64,000 bases of DNA from a bacterium (GTDB lineage: Bacteria; Chloroflexota; Dormibacteria; Aeolococcales; Bog-877), in contig JAJYXT010000086.1 in assembly GCA_021801645.1 (NCBI GenBank), forward strand, positions 26,379-90,378. The letters are read 5' to 3'. Position numbers and translations under genes: made by a program. Shown piece after piece: positions 1-8,632 of this stretch; the stretch's first letter is position 1; the number at the start of each line of letters is the position of its first letter. The notes below the pieces were generated by a model. It worked only from the letters and a program-made list of their open reading frames with translations. It did not search any database and had not been told where the DNA came from.

Positions 1-3
1 GGG

Positions 4-858
4 GTGAGGGCGTACTCCCGCGGAAGCAGGGTGGTCAAGGCGTGGCACGGCTTTCTCCACATGGAGGTCATCGACCACTTCACCCACGCGCCGTTGACCA
101 GCCGCCTGATCCCCGCCGATCAACAGGAGCACGCCGCCTACGAGTCAGTCTTCCGGCGCGCCCAGACCAATCTCGACTCCATCCCGTACCTGGTTGCCGG
201 TGATGCCGGGTACTCGGTGGAGCACGTGTTCAGGTTCAACAGCAATCTTGGCGTGGGCTCGGTGTTCCCCTACCGCCGACACAGCGGCAGCGATTCAGAA
301 CGTCGCCAGCCCACCGCCAAGTACGACGAGCACGGCCTTCCGAAGTGCCGCCATTGCGGAGGGGAGTCGGAGTTCGTCCGTTTCGCGGTGACCAACGAAA
401 AGGGGCGGACCTGGTTCCGCTGCCGGCTGCCCCAGTCACCGAAGTGCCAAGGCGAGCAGACCATCCTCTGTGACGAGGCTCCTCGCCACATCATCCCGGT
501 GTGGCGCATCGAGGAGGCGTACGCCGCCATGCGGGTCTCCCACCAGTCCTACGAGCACAAGCACCGCGACCTGCGCATCCAGTACCTGGTCGCGCCTGAC
601 TGCCTGGCGCTCAGACCAAAGCGCCCAGGGATGGGCTGGCAGCAGCTGCGGGCGTCGGCGGCCATGCTCATCGAGTGGCTCCGAGTGCTCCAGCGGGCCG
701 GCTGGGGCACGGCCAAGGCGACGGTCGACACCGCCCGCGTATCCAGCGGGGGCACCATGGTGAAGCGCCTGCTCGAGCAGCGAGCGGACCGCCGGGCCGC
801 AGCCCGAGCACCCACCGGGTCCGACCCACCGGTGACGCTGGTACCCCCAGCCGCCTGA
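4..858 (+). CDS. Transposase, C-terminal part (DDE/IS1182-like); 5' end probably outside the window
   Basis: Protein has a transposase-like pattern (WHGFLHMEVIDHFTHAPLTSRLIPADQQEHAAYE...LVAGDAGYS) with a CxxC...C zinc-ribbon-like insert; reading frame runs to the window edge. Confidence 0.6.
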   Translation: MRAYSRGSRVVKAWHGFLHMEVIDHFTHAPLTSRLIPADQQEHAAYESVFRRAQTNLDSIPYLVAGDAGYSVEHVFRFNSNLGVGSVFPYRRHSGSDSERRQPTAKYDEHGLPKCRHCGGESEFVRFAVTNEKGRTWFRCRLPQSPKCQGEQTILCDEAPRHIIPVWRIEEAYAAMRVSHQSYEHKHRDLRIQYLVAPDCLALRPKRPGMGWQQLRASAAMLIEWLRVLQRAGWGTAKATVDTARVSSGGTMVKRLLEQRADRRAAARAPTGSDPPVTLVPPAA

Positions 859-1059
859 TCTACCCTCCCAGCCGAACGGGAGCAGTTCGGCACAGCTTCA
901 GATAGGCGGACCGCACAACCCAGCCCGCAAAGACGGGTTCCGGCCCCACCACTGGCCTCGGTTCGCCCACCCCGGCACGCTCAAACCGACTTCAGTCGCC
1001 CTCAATTGCCCAAAAAACGCCCATTCGGGCCAACCTTGCAACTCTCTTTGCAACAACCC

Positions 1060-1447
<388 letters not shown>

Positions 1448-1488
1448 AAGGGAACCAGGAAGCCACTATACCCGCTGCCCGGGGGCTG

Positions 1489-1965
1489 TCAACCGGCCGC
1501 CTTCCAGTTGCGGGAGAGGGCTCGTTGCATCTCGCGCTTGGCGTCCCTCTCGGCCAGCGCAGCTCGCTTGTCATGCTCCTGCTTGCCCCGGCATACCCCG
1601 AGCTCCACCTTGACCCGGTTGCGGCGCAGGTGCAGGTCCAGCGGCACCAGGGTTATCCCGGGCTGCTTGGCCAGTCCCAGGAGGTGGTCGATCTCCCGGC
1701 GGTGGAGGAGGAGGCGCCGAGCCCTCAGCGGCTCATGGTTCTGCCGGTTCCCGTAGAGGTGGGGCCGGATGTGGGCGCCCAGCAGGAAGGCCTCGCCCCG
1801 CTCGATCCGGACATACGCCTCGGTGATCTGGGCCCCTCCGGCCCGGAGCGAACGAACCTCCGTGCCCTGGAGCTCGAGCCCCGCCTCCAGCTGCTCCAGC
1901 ACCCGGTACTCGTGCCAGGCTCGCTTGTTCCGGGCGAGGATCGGCGAGCTGGTGGTCTCGGTCAA
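1489..1965 (-). CDS. smpB: SsrA-binding protein SmpB
   Basis: ARNKRAWHEYRVLEQLEAGLELQGTEVRSLR...AHIRPH...LHRREIDHLLG; adjacent to tmRNA. Confidence 0.95.
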   Translation of the reverse strand: MTETTSSPILARNKRAWHEYRVLEQLEAGLELQGTEVRSLRAGGAQITEAYVRIERGEAFLLGAHIRPHLYGNRQNHEPLRARRLLLHRREIDHLLGLAKQPGITLVPLDLHLRRNRVKVELGVCRGKQEHDKRAALAERDAKREMQRALSRNWKAAG

Positions 1966-2861
1966 GAGCGCTGCCCGGCAGGCGCCCGCCGGCCCCGCAT
2001 GAAGGCGGCGGCGGTCATCGGGCGGCCGCCCGGGGGCTGGACCAGGTCGATCTGGAACATCCCAGAGCCGGTGGCCACGACCACGGACTCCGAAGGGCCG
2101 GCGGCCGCCTGGTCGGAGCTAGCGCTGCCAGCCAGCAGCTTCACCTCCGCCCCGCCCAGCTCCGCCGTCACCCCCGGCCACGGCTGGAGCGCTCTGAGCC
2201 GCCGCTCGATCTCCTCGGCCGGCTGGTCCCAGGTCACGCGCCCGTCCGCCCGGGAGAGGCGCGGCGCGTACGTCGCCTGGCCCTCTGACTGAGGCTGGGG
2301 AGTGATTCTCCCCTGTTCCAGGCGATCCAGCGTCGCCGGCAGAAGGCGGGCAGCCACCACTTCGAGGGACGCCTGCAGCGTGGGGGTCGTCGCCTCCCGG
2401 GAGATTGGCAGCGACTCAGCGGCCAGGATGGGACCTGAGTCAAGCCGCTCATCCATCTGGTAGATGGTGACGCCCGTCACCTGGTCCCCGGCGAGGATGG
2501 CTGCCGCCACCGGCGAGGCCCCCCGATGCCTGGGAAGCAGAGAGGGGTGGACACCCACAGCGCCCCGGGGAAACGCCGCAAGGACCGGGCGGCGCACCAG
2601 CTGCCCGTAGGCGCAGACGACCAGCAGCTCGGCCCCCGCGCGAAGCGCCCCGGACAGGTCGTCGGTTGTGAGCCGCGTCGGCTGAAGCACGGGCAGGCCC
2701 AGCTCTCCGGCCAGGTCGCGGACCGGCCGGGGCGCGGGCCGGCCCCGGTCCCCAACGCTTTCCGGGGCCGTGAGCACGGCGAGCACGCGGTGGCGAGAAT
2801 CGGCCAGAGCCCTCAGGGGACCCAGGGCGAACTCCCCCGACCCGGCGTAGACGACCAGCAA
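1962..2861 (-). CDS. fmt: Methionyl-tRNA formyltransferase
   Basis: HPSLLPRHRGASPVAAAILAGDQVTGVTIYQMDERLDSGPIL motif. Confidence 0.95.
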   Translation of the reverse strand: MLVVYAGSGEFALGPLRALADSRHRVLAVLTAPESVGDRGRPAPRPVRDLAGELGLPVLQPTRLTTDDLSGALRAGAELLVVCAYGQLVRRPVLAAFPRGAVGVHPSLLPRHRGASPVAAAILAGDQVTGVTIYQMDERLDSGPILAAESLPISREATTPTLQASLEVVAARLLPATLDRLEQGRITPQPQSEGQATYAPRLSRADGRVTWDQPAEEIERRLRALQPWPGVTAELGGAEVKLLAGSASSDQAAAGPSESVVVATGSGMFQIDLVQPPGGRPMTAAAFMRGRRAPAGQRS

Positions 2862-2917
2862 AGACCGACCTCCCTTGATTGACCAGCCTCGCCATTATCG
2901 GCAGCAGGCCGTGCGCG

Positions 2918-4921
2918 CTAGGCCGGGTCGACGTCCAGCGCCCACCCCTTGCCCGCGGGCAGAAGCTCGGCCACATCCTCCATTCGAGTGCCCTTCAGGG
3001 TCAGCTGCCAGCGGTGCAGGGAGCGCAGCCGGGGGATGAACGCGGGGCTCGGTCCCAGGACCTCGACGCCCTTACCCCGCAGTGCCTCCCGGAGGCGTGC
3101 CCCCTCGCGCTCGCAGTCCTGGCGGGCCACCTCCTCGCGGGGATCGCTGCGGGTGACCACCAGCAGCCGGGTGAACGGAGGGTACCCCAGCCGCCTCCTC
3201 ACCTCGACCTCTTCGCGGGCGAACCCCTCGTAGTCATGTTCCACTGCCCGCAGCACCGCCGGGTGCTCGGGACTGTAGGTCTGGAGGATCACCTCCGCAG
3301 GCTCGTCACCCCGGCCGGCCCGGCCGGCCACCTGGGTGAGGAGGGAGAAGGTGCGCTCGGAGGCGCGGAAATCCGGGAAGTGGAGGGCGATGTCGGCGTT
3401 GACGATCCCCACCAGCCGGACCCCGGGCAGGTCCCACCCCTTGGCCACCATCTGGGTGCCGATCAGGATGTCCGCGCGCCTCTCGGCGAAGGCCTCGTAG
3501 ATCTCCCGGTGGGCGTCCCGGTGCCCCACGGTGTCCCGATCCATGCGCAGGATCCTGGCCCCCGGCCAGCGCTGAGCGGCCTCCGCCTCCACCCGCTCGG
3601 TGCCGGCTCCCAGGGCGCGGAGGAGCGGGCTTCCGCAGCTGGGGCAGGTCTCGGGAAGCTCCTCCACGTGGCCGCAGTAGTGGCAGCGGCAGAGCCGGCC
3701 CGGGAGGTGCAGCGTGAGGGAGACCGAGCACTCCGGACACCCCAGGGCCTCCCCGCAGCTGCGGCACAGGACCACGCTGGAGGTGCCCCGGCGGTTGAGG
3801 AAGAGGATCACCTGCCCCCCCTCGGAGAGGGCCCCGTCCACCGCGGTGACCAGGTCACGGGAGAGCGGCGAGCGGTTGCCCCGGGCCAGCTCCTCCCGCA
3901 GATCGACCACCCTAACTGGGGGGAGCGGACGCCGGTTGTAGCGCTGGGAGAGGCGGAGCAGCCGGGGGCTGTCCCGGGTCTGGGCCAGGTGGTACGTCTC
4001 CAGCCGAGGGGTCGCGCTCCCCATGACCACCGGAACCGAGAGGATCCGCCCCAGCCGGCGCGCGACCTCGACCGCGTGGTAGCGGGGTACCCGGTCGTAC
4101 TGCTTGTAGGAGGTGGAGTCCTCCTCGTCCACGATGATCACCCCACAGTTGGGCATGGGGGCGAAGACGGCGCTGCGCGACCCCACCACCACCTGGACCT
4201 GTCCCGAGCGTACCCGGCGCCACTCCGATCCCCTCTGGCCCGGGGTCAACCCCGAGTGCAGCACTGCGACCCGGCTTCCGTGGTGACGCGCGAACCGGGC
4301 CACGGTCTGCGGGGTGAGGGATATCTCGGGGATGAGGACGATCGCTCCCCGCCCCCGCTCCTGGGCGGCGCGGATGGCGGCCAGGTAGAGCTCGGTCTTG
4401 CCGGAGCCGGTGACCCCGAAGATGAGGAACTCCTGGAAGCGGGACCAGCGCACCGCCTCCTCGATCGGTACGAAGGCCGCCAGCTGTTCCTGGCTGAGGT
4501 TGAGCTCGGGCGCCCCCTGTGCCATCTCGGCCTTTTGGGACTCGGGTCGGCTCCGGCGGCGGACCGGCCGGGCATCCGCCCTGCCTCCGCGCATGGCCGG
4601 GGGCACCATGGCCCTGATCACCTCGGGGAGTGGGGTGAGGTAATGGTCGCTGATCCAGTGGGCCAGGCTGATCTGGGCCGGCAGGAGCAGCGGCTCGGGA
4701 TCCCGGATCCGCTCCACCGCGCGGAGCTGCTCCAGCCGGGACTCCTGGACCAGCGCCACCACCATGCCAAACACCCGCCGCCGCCCGAAGGGAACCACCA
4801 CCCGCTGCCCCAGGACCAGCTCGTCCTGGAGCTCTGGGGGCACCAGGTAGTCGTAGACACCTGCGGGCGCCGCCGGTCCCAGGTCGGGCACCACCTTGGC
4901 GATGGGCCCGCCCCCGCTCAA
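2918..4921 (-). CDS. priA: Primosomal protein N' (replication restart helicase PriA)
   Basis: GVTGSGKTELYL Walker A, multiple CxxC zinc motifs, VAGRAGRGDEPAEVILQTYSPEHP; TTG start overlaps coaBC stop (TTGA). Confidence 0.93.
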   Translation of the reverse strand: MSGGGPIAKVVPDLGPAAPAGVYDYLVPPELQDELVLGQRVVVPFGRRRVFGMVVALVQESRLEQLRAVERIRDPEPLLLPAQISLAHWISDHYLTPLPEVIRAMVPPAMRGGRADARPVRRRSRPESQKAEMAQGAPELNLSQEQLAAFVPIEEAVRWSRFQEFLIFGVTGSGKTELYLAAIRAAQERGRGAIVLIPEISLTPQTVARFARHHGSRVAVLHSGLTPGQRGSEWRRVRSGQVQVVVGSRSAVFAPMPNCGVIIVDEEDSTSYKQYDRVPRYHAVEVARRLGRILSVPVVMGSATPRLETYHLAQTRDSPRLLRLSQRYNRRPLPPVRVVDLREELARGNRSPLSRDLVTAVDGALSEGGQVILFLNRRGTSSVVLCRSCGEALGCPECSVSLTLHLPGRLCRCHYCGHVEELPETCPSCGSPLLRALGAGTERVEAEAAQRWPGARILRMDRDTVGHRDAHREIYEAFAERRADILIGTQMVAKGWDLPGVRLVGIVNADIALHFPDFRASERTFSLLTQVAGRAGRGDEPAEVILQTYSPEHPAVLRAVEHDYEGFAREEVEVRRRLGYPPFTRLLVVTRSDPREEVARQDCEREGARLREALRGKGVEVLGPSPAFIPRLRSLHRWQLTLKGTRMEDVAELLPAGKGWALDVDPA

Positions 4922-6162
4922 CTCGCCTCCGAGCCGTCCCCGGGGGAACTCAGCAGCTCCGCCGCCAGGTCGAGGATCCGCCCCGCGACCAGGGACTTGG
5001 GAGACCAGGGCAGGTCGACCTCGCGGCCGTCCGGGTAGAGAACCACCGCCTCGGCCCACTCCCCCCCCATCGCGGAGCGTGGTCCCGCAACCGGGTTGGC
5101 GACCAGCAGGTCACACCCTTTCCGGTGCAGCTTGTCCCGCCCCCGGCCGCGCACGTCGTCGGTCTCGGCGGCGAAGCCGACCACGCGCAGCCCCTCCGGC
5201 CGCCGGGCCACCAGCTCCTGAAGGAGGTCGGGGTTGGGCACCAGGTGGAGGTCCAGTGCCTCGTGCTCAGCGCGATGGAGCTTCTGCCCGAAGGGCTGCG
5301 CCAGGTGGTAGTCCGCGACCGCGGCGGCCATCACCAGGAGCCGGGTGCGCGGGAGCCGCTCCAGGCAGGCCTCAAGCATCTGCTCCGCCGTCTCCACCTG
5401 CACCAGCTCACCTCCTGGAAGTGGCTCAGGGGATTCCGCGGCCGTCACCAGGTGCACCTCGGCGCCGCGCCGGAGCGCCGCCCGGGCCAGCTCGGTGCCC
5501 ATCCGGCCGCTGCTCCGGTTGCCCAGGTAGCGCACCGGGTCGATTGGCTCCCGGGTTCCTCCGGCGGTGACCAGCACCACCACCCCCTGGAGCTCCCTGG
5601 CTGGTTCGAGCAGAAGGCGGGCGGCCTCGAGGATCTCAGCCGGCTCGGCCATCCTCCCCATCCCCACATGGCCCGAGGCCAGCCTGCCCGAGGCCGGCCC
5701 CACCAGATGGGCGCCACGAGCCCTCAGGGTCTGCAGGTTGGCCTGGGTGGCCGGGCTCTCCCACATCCCGCTCTCCATGGCGGGGGCCAGCAGGCGGGGG
5801 GCCTGGCTGGCCAGCAGGGTGGCGCTGACGATGTCGTCGGCCAGCCCGGCGGCCAGCCGGGCGATGGTCGAGGCGGTGGCCGGGACCACCAGGTGGGCCT
5901 CGGCCCACTGGGCAAGGTCGATGTGGGGCATGCCGGACTCACCCCCGGCGCCCCCCCGACCGGGGTGGGCAACCGGATGTCCGGATAGGGCCTGGAGAGC
6001 CAGCGGCGAGATGAAGCTGGTAGCCGCCGCGGTCATCGCCACCCGCACCTCCGCCCCCTCCTGGCGCAGGGCGGTGACCAAAGAGGGGGCCTTCACGGCG
6101 GCGATGCCTCCGCACACGTGGAGGAGGACCCTCCTCCCGGCCAGCCCGCTCCCCTCCATCAC
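4918..6162 (-). CDS. coaBC: Bifunctional phosphopantothenoylcysteine decarboxylase / phosphopantothenate-cysteine ligase
   Basis: CoaC part (GGIAAVKAPSLVTALRQEGAEVRVAMTAAATSFI...PAMESGMW) and CoaB part (VTAGGTREPIDPVRYLGNRSSGRMG...NPDLL). Confidence 0.95.
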   Translation of the reverse strand: MMEGSGLAGRRVLLHVCGGIAAVKAPSLVTALRQEGAEVRVAMTAAATSFISPLALQALSGHPVAHPGRGGAGGESGMPHIDLAQWAEAHLVVPATASTIARLAAGLADDIVSATLLASQAPRLLAPAMESGMWESPATQANLQTLRARGAHLVGPASGRLASGHVGMGRMAEPAEILEAARLLLEPARELQGVVVLVTAGGTREPIDPVRYLGNRSSGRMGTELARAALRRGAEVHLVTAAESPEPLPGGELVQVETAEQMLEACLERLPRTRLLVMAAAVADYHLAQPFGQKLHRAEHEALDLHLVPNPDLLQELVARRPEGLRVVGFAAETDDVRGRGRDKLHRKGCDLLVANPVAGPRSAMGGEWAEAVVLYPDGREVDLPWSPKSLVAGRILDLAAELLSSPGDGSEAS

Positions 6163-6166
6163 CCCG

Positions 6167-6748
6167 TCATTGTGGCAGCCGGGGGCTTCGTGCCCGATCC
6201 CCAGTCAGGATGCGGACCACCTCATCGGCAGCCCTCTCCACCTCGTCGTTGACGACCAGATGGTGATACCAGCCAGACTGGGCCAGCTCCCGGTCGGCGT
6301 CCTCGGTCCGACGCGCCAGCTCGGCAGGGCTCTCGGTCGCCCGCTCGCGCAGCCGCGCCAGCAGCACCTCGCGACTGGGGGGGGCCAGGAAGATGAAGGT
6401 GGCATCGGGTTGATCCGCCTGCAGCTGCGAGGCTCCCTGAACGTCGATCTTGAGGAGGACGTCGCGACCTCTCTGGAGCAGCTCCTCCACCCTCCGCTTG
6501 GAGGTCCCGTAGAGGTTGCCATGCACGGTGGCGGTCTCCAGGAACTCCCCGCCCTCCCGAAGGCGCAGGAACTCATCCGGGCTCACGAACGAGTACTCCC
6601 GGCCATCCTCCTCCCCGGGGCGGGGCGCCCTCGTCGTGTACGCAACCGGGCGCTGGAGTTCCGGCAGCCGGCGGCGCACCGCCTGGATGACCGTGTCCTT
6701 GCCCACCCCGCTTGGTCCCGACAGGACCACGAGCCTGCCCCTGGCCAC
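6167..6748 (-). CDS. gmk: Guanylate kinase
   Basis: LSGPSGVGKDTV P-loop, YTTRAPRPGEEDGREYSFVS, KIDVQGA. Confidence 0.95.
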   Translation of the reverse strand: MARGRLVVLSGPSGVGKDTVIQAVRRRLPELQRPVAYTTRAPRPGEEDGREYSFVSPDEFLRLREGGEFLETATVHGNLYGTSKRRVEELLQRGRDVLLKIDVQGASQLQADQPDATFIFLAPPSREVLLARLRERATESPAELARRTEDADRELAQSGWYHHLVVNDEVERAADEVVRILTGDRARSPRLPQ

Positions 6749-6751
6749 GTC

Positions 6752-7705
6752 TCAGACTCCGCCCGGAGGCGGCCATGGCCAGACCAGGTCCCCCGAGCCC
6801 CCGAGCCTTACCCGCAGCGAGCGCAGGTCCTCAGGAAGCGGGCTCACGAAGGTCATCTCCCGACCGGTCCCGGGATGGCGCAGGTGGAGCATGGCGGCGT
6901 GGAGGGCAGGACGGGGCGCCGCCTGCGCGTGGCCCCCATAAAGGGGATCGCCCACCACCGGGTGGTGGATGTAGGCAAGATGGACCCGGATCTGGTGGGT
7001 GCGTCCGGAGAGCAGGCGGAGGCGGAGGGCGACGTGGGCGGGTAGGCGCTCCAGTACCCAGAACTCGGTCGCCGCGTCCCGTCCACTCGTGGTCACGCTC
7101 ATCCTTCCCGGGCGCGCCCGCTGCCGCCCCACCGGAGCCTCGATCCGGCCCCGTCCCTCCGTCAGGGCCCCCTCGGCCAGCGCCCAGTACTCCCGCCCCA
7201 TGGTGCGCAGCCGCAGCTGCTGAGCGAGGTCGAGATGGGCGGAGTCGGTTCGCGCCAGGCAGAGGAGGCCGCTGGTCCCCCGGTCCAGGCGGTGGACGAC
7301 TCCCGGGCGCTCCGGCCCACCGGCCAGGGACCAGGGGCCCGGCTGGGTCTGCAACCAGTCGGTGAGGGTGCCGGCGGATAGCCCAGGCGCCGGGTGGACC
7401 GCCAGCCCCGGCGGCTTGTCCACCACCATCAGCTCTCCGTCGTCGTAGACCACCCTCGGCTCCGGCCCCGCCTCAGCCGGGGTTGGTGCCGACTCTTCCT
7501 CCACCTCGACGGTCTCACCCTCGTGAAGCAGCAGGGAGGCGCGCAGCGCCTTGCCCGCCTCCAGCCGCACCAGCCCCAGCCGCAGCCGCCTCTGGGCCAC
7601 CTGGCGCGAGACGCCCAGGCTGGAGGCCAGGAAGGCGTCCAGCCTGCTCCCTCCGTCCGTGGGCCCCACCTGAAGCCGGCGGACGGGGCGATCAGGCGTC
7701 GGCAC
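6752..7705 (-). CDS. RluA/RluD-family pseudouridine synthase with N-terminal S4 domain
   Basis: SRLDAFLASSLGVSRQVAQRRLRLGLV S4 domain; VHRLDRGTSGLLCLART catalytic motif. Confidence 0.93.
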   Translation of the reverse strand: MPTPDRPVRRLQVGPTDGGSRLDAFLASSLGVSRQVAQRRLRLGLVRLEAGKALRASLLLHEGETVEVEEESAPTPAEAGPEPRVVYDDGELMVVDKPPGLAVHPAPGLSAGTLTDWLQTQPGPWSLAGGPERPGVVHRLDRGTSGLLCLARTDSAHLDLAQQLRLRTMGREYWALAEGALTEGRGRIEAPVGRQRARPGRMSVTTSGRDAATEFWVLERLPAHVALRLRLLSGRTHQIRVHLAYIHHPVVGDPLYGGHAQAAPRPALHAAMLHLRHPGTGREMTFVSPLPEDLRSLRVRLGGSGDLVWPWPPPGGV

Positions 7706-8213
7706 GGGCCTGCATCAGGAGCCGCACCACCAGCAGGACCATGCCCACGGTGATGCCGCTGTCGGCGACGTTGAACACCGGCCAGTGGGGCAGCTGGATG
7801 AAGTCCACCACGTACCCCTGGGTGAGCCGGTCGATGGCATTGGCCAGCGCCCCTCCCACCACCATCCCCACCGCCGCCTGGACCCACCAGCCCTCGGCGG
7901 CCAGCCGGTGGCGGTACCAGATGGCCGCCCCGATCACGGCCGCCGCAACCAGGAGGAACAGCCAGTCATAGTTGGGCAGGATGCTGAACGCCGCTCCGGA
8001 GTTCTCCACGTACTGTATGTGCACCGGCCAGCTGGGGAAGAGCTCCTGCCCGGGGACCAGGGAGCGGGTCACCCAGAACTTGGTGAGCCGGTCCAAGCCG
8101 AAGGTGATGGCCGCCGCGGCCAGGGCTGTTACCGGCCAGCTGCCGAGCCCGGTCCTGGCCCGGGACGCCTCAGTCGCGCCGGGCCTCCTTGCAGGGAATG
8201 CAGCGGGTCGCAT
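7692..8213 (-). CDS. lspA: Signal peptidase II (lipoprotein signal peptidase)
   Basis: NAIDRL and FNVADS catalytic Asp motifs; 4 hydrophobic segments. Confidence 0.93.
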   Translation of the reverse strand: MRPAAFPARRPGATEASRARTGLGSWPVTALAAAAITFGLDRLTKFWVTRSLVPGQELFPSWPVHIQYVENSGAAFSILPNYDWLFLLVAAAVIGAAIWYRHRLAAEGWWVQAAVGMVVGGALANAIDRLTQGYVVDFIQLPHWPVFNVADSGITVGMVLLVVRLLMQARADA

Positions 8214-8544
8214 AGGGAAGCGCCTTCAGGCGCTCGATGTCGATCTCCTTGCCGCAGCTTCGGCAGATGCCATACTCGCCCCGGTCGAGCCGCCCCAGCG
8301 CCTCCTCGCATTGAGCGAACATCTGCTCAAGGTTCTCCCGGATGGCCAGGAGCCGCTCGTGCTCCTCCATCTCCCCGGCGTGCTCGGTGGGGTGCTCGTG
8401 GAAGGGGGCCTGCTTGCCGATCCCGCCCGGGTTCTCCCCGCGCAGCCGCGAGAGCTCCTGGGCCAGCCGGTCGCGCTCGCTCTCCACCTGGGTCCGGATC
8501 TCAGCAAGATCACGCTCGCGGGTGGCGCTGGTCATTTCAGCCAT
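8170..8544 (-). CDS. TraR/DksA-type C4 zinc-finger protein
   Basis: EEALGRLDRGEYGICRSCGKEIDIERLKALPYATRCIPCKE. Confidence 0.92.
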   Translation of the reverse strand: MAEMTSATRERDLAEIRTQVESERDRLAQELSRLRGENPGGIGKQAPFHEHPTEHAGEMEEHERLLAIRENLEQMFAQCEEALGRLDRGEYGICRSCGKEIDIERLKALPYATRCIPCKEARRD

Positions 8545-8632
8545 GCTTGCTAACCTCGAATTTGGTCGCTGGTCCCCGCGCCGCCACTGCCGAGCAGGGA
8601 CGGCCCGCGGGGGGCGGGGGAATTATCGACCG

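Noticed and set aside
2879-5038. 719-aa plus-strand ORF antisense to priA
   Set aside because: High-GC shadow ORF; composition rich in G/P/R/H/Q, no recognisable domain, while the opposite strand encodes clear PriA
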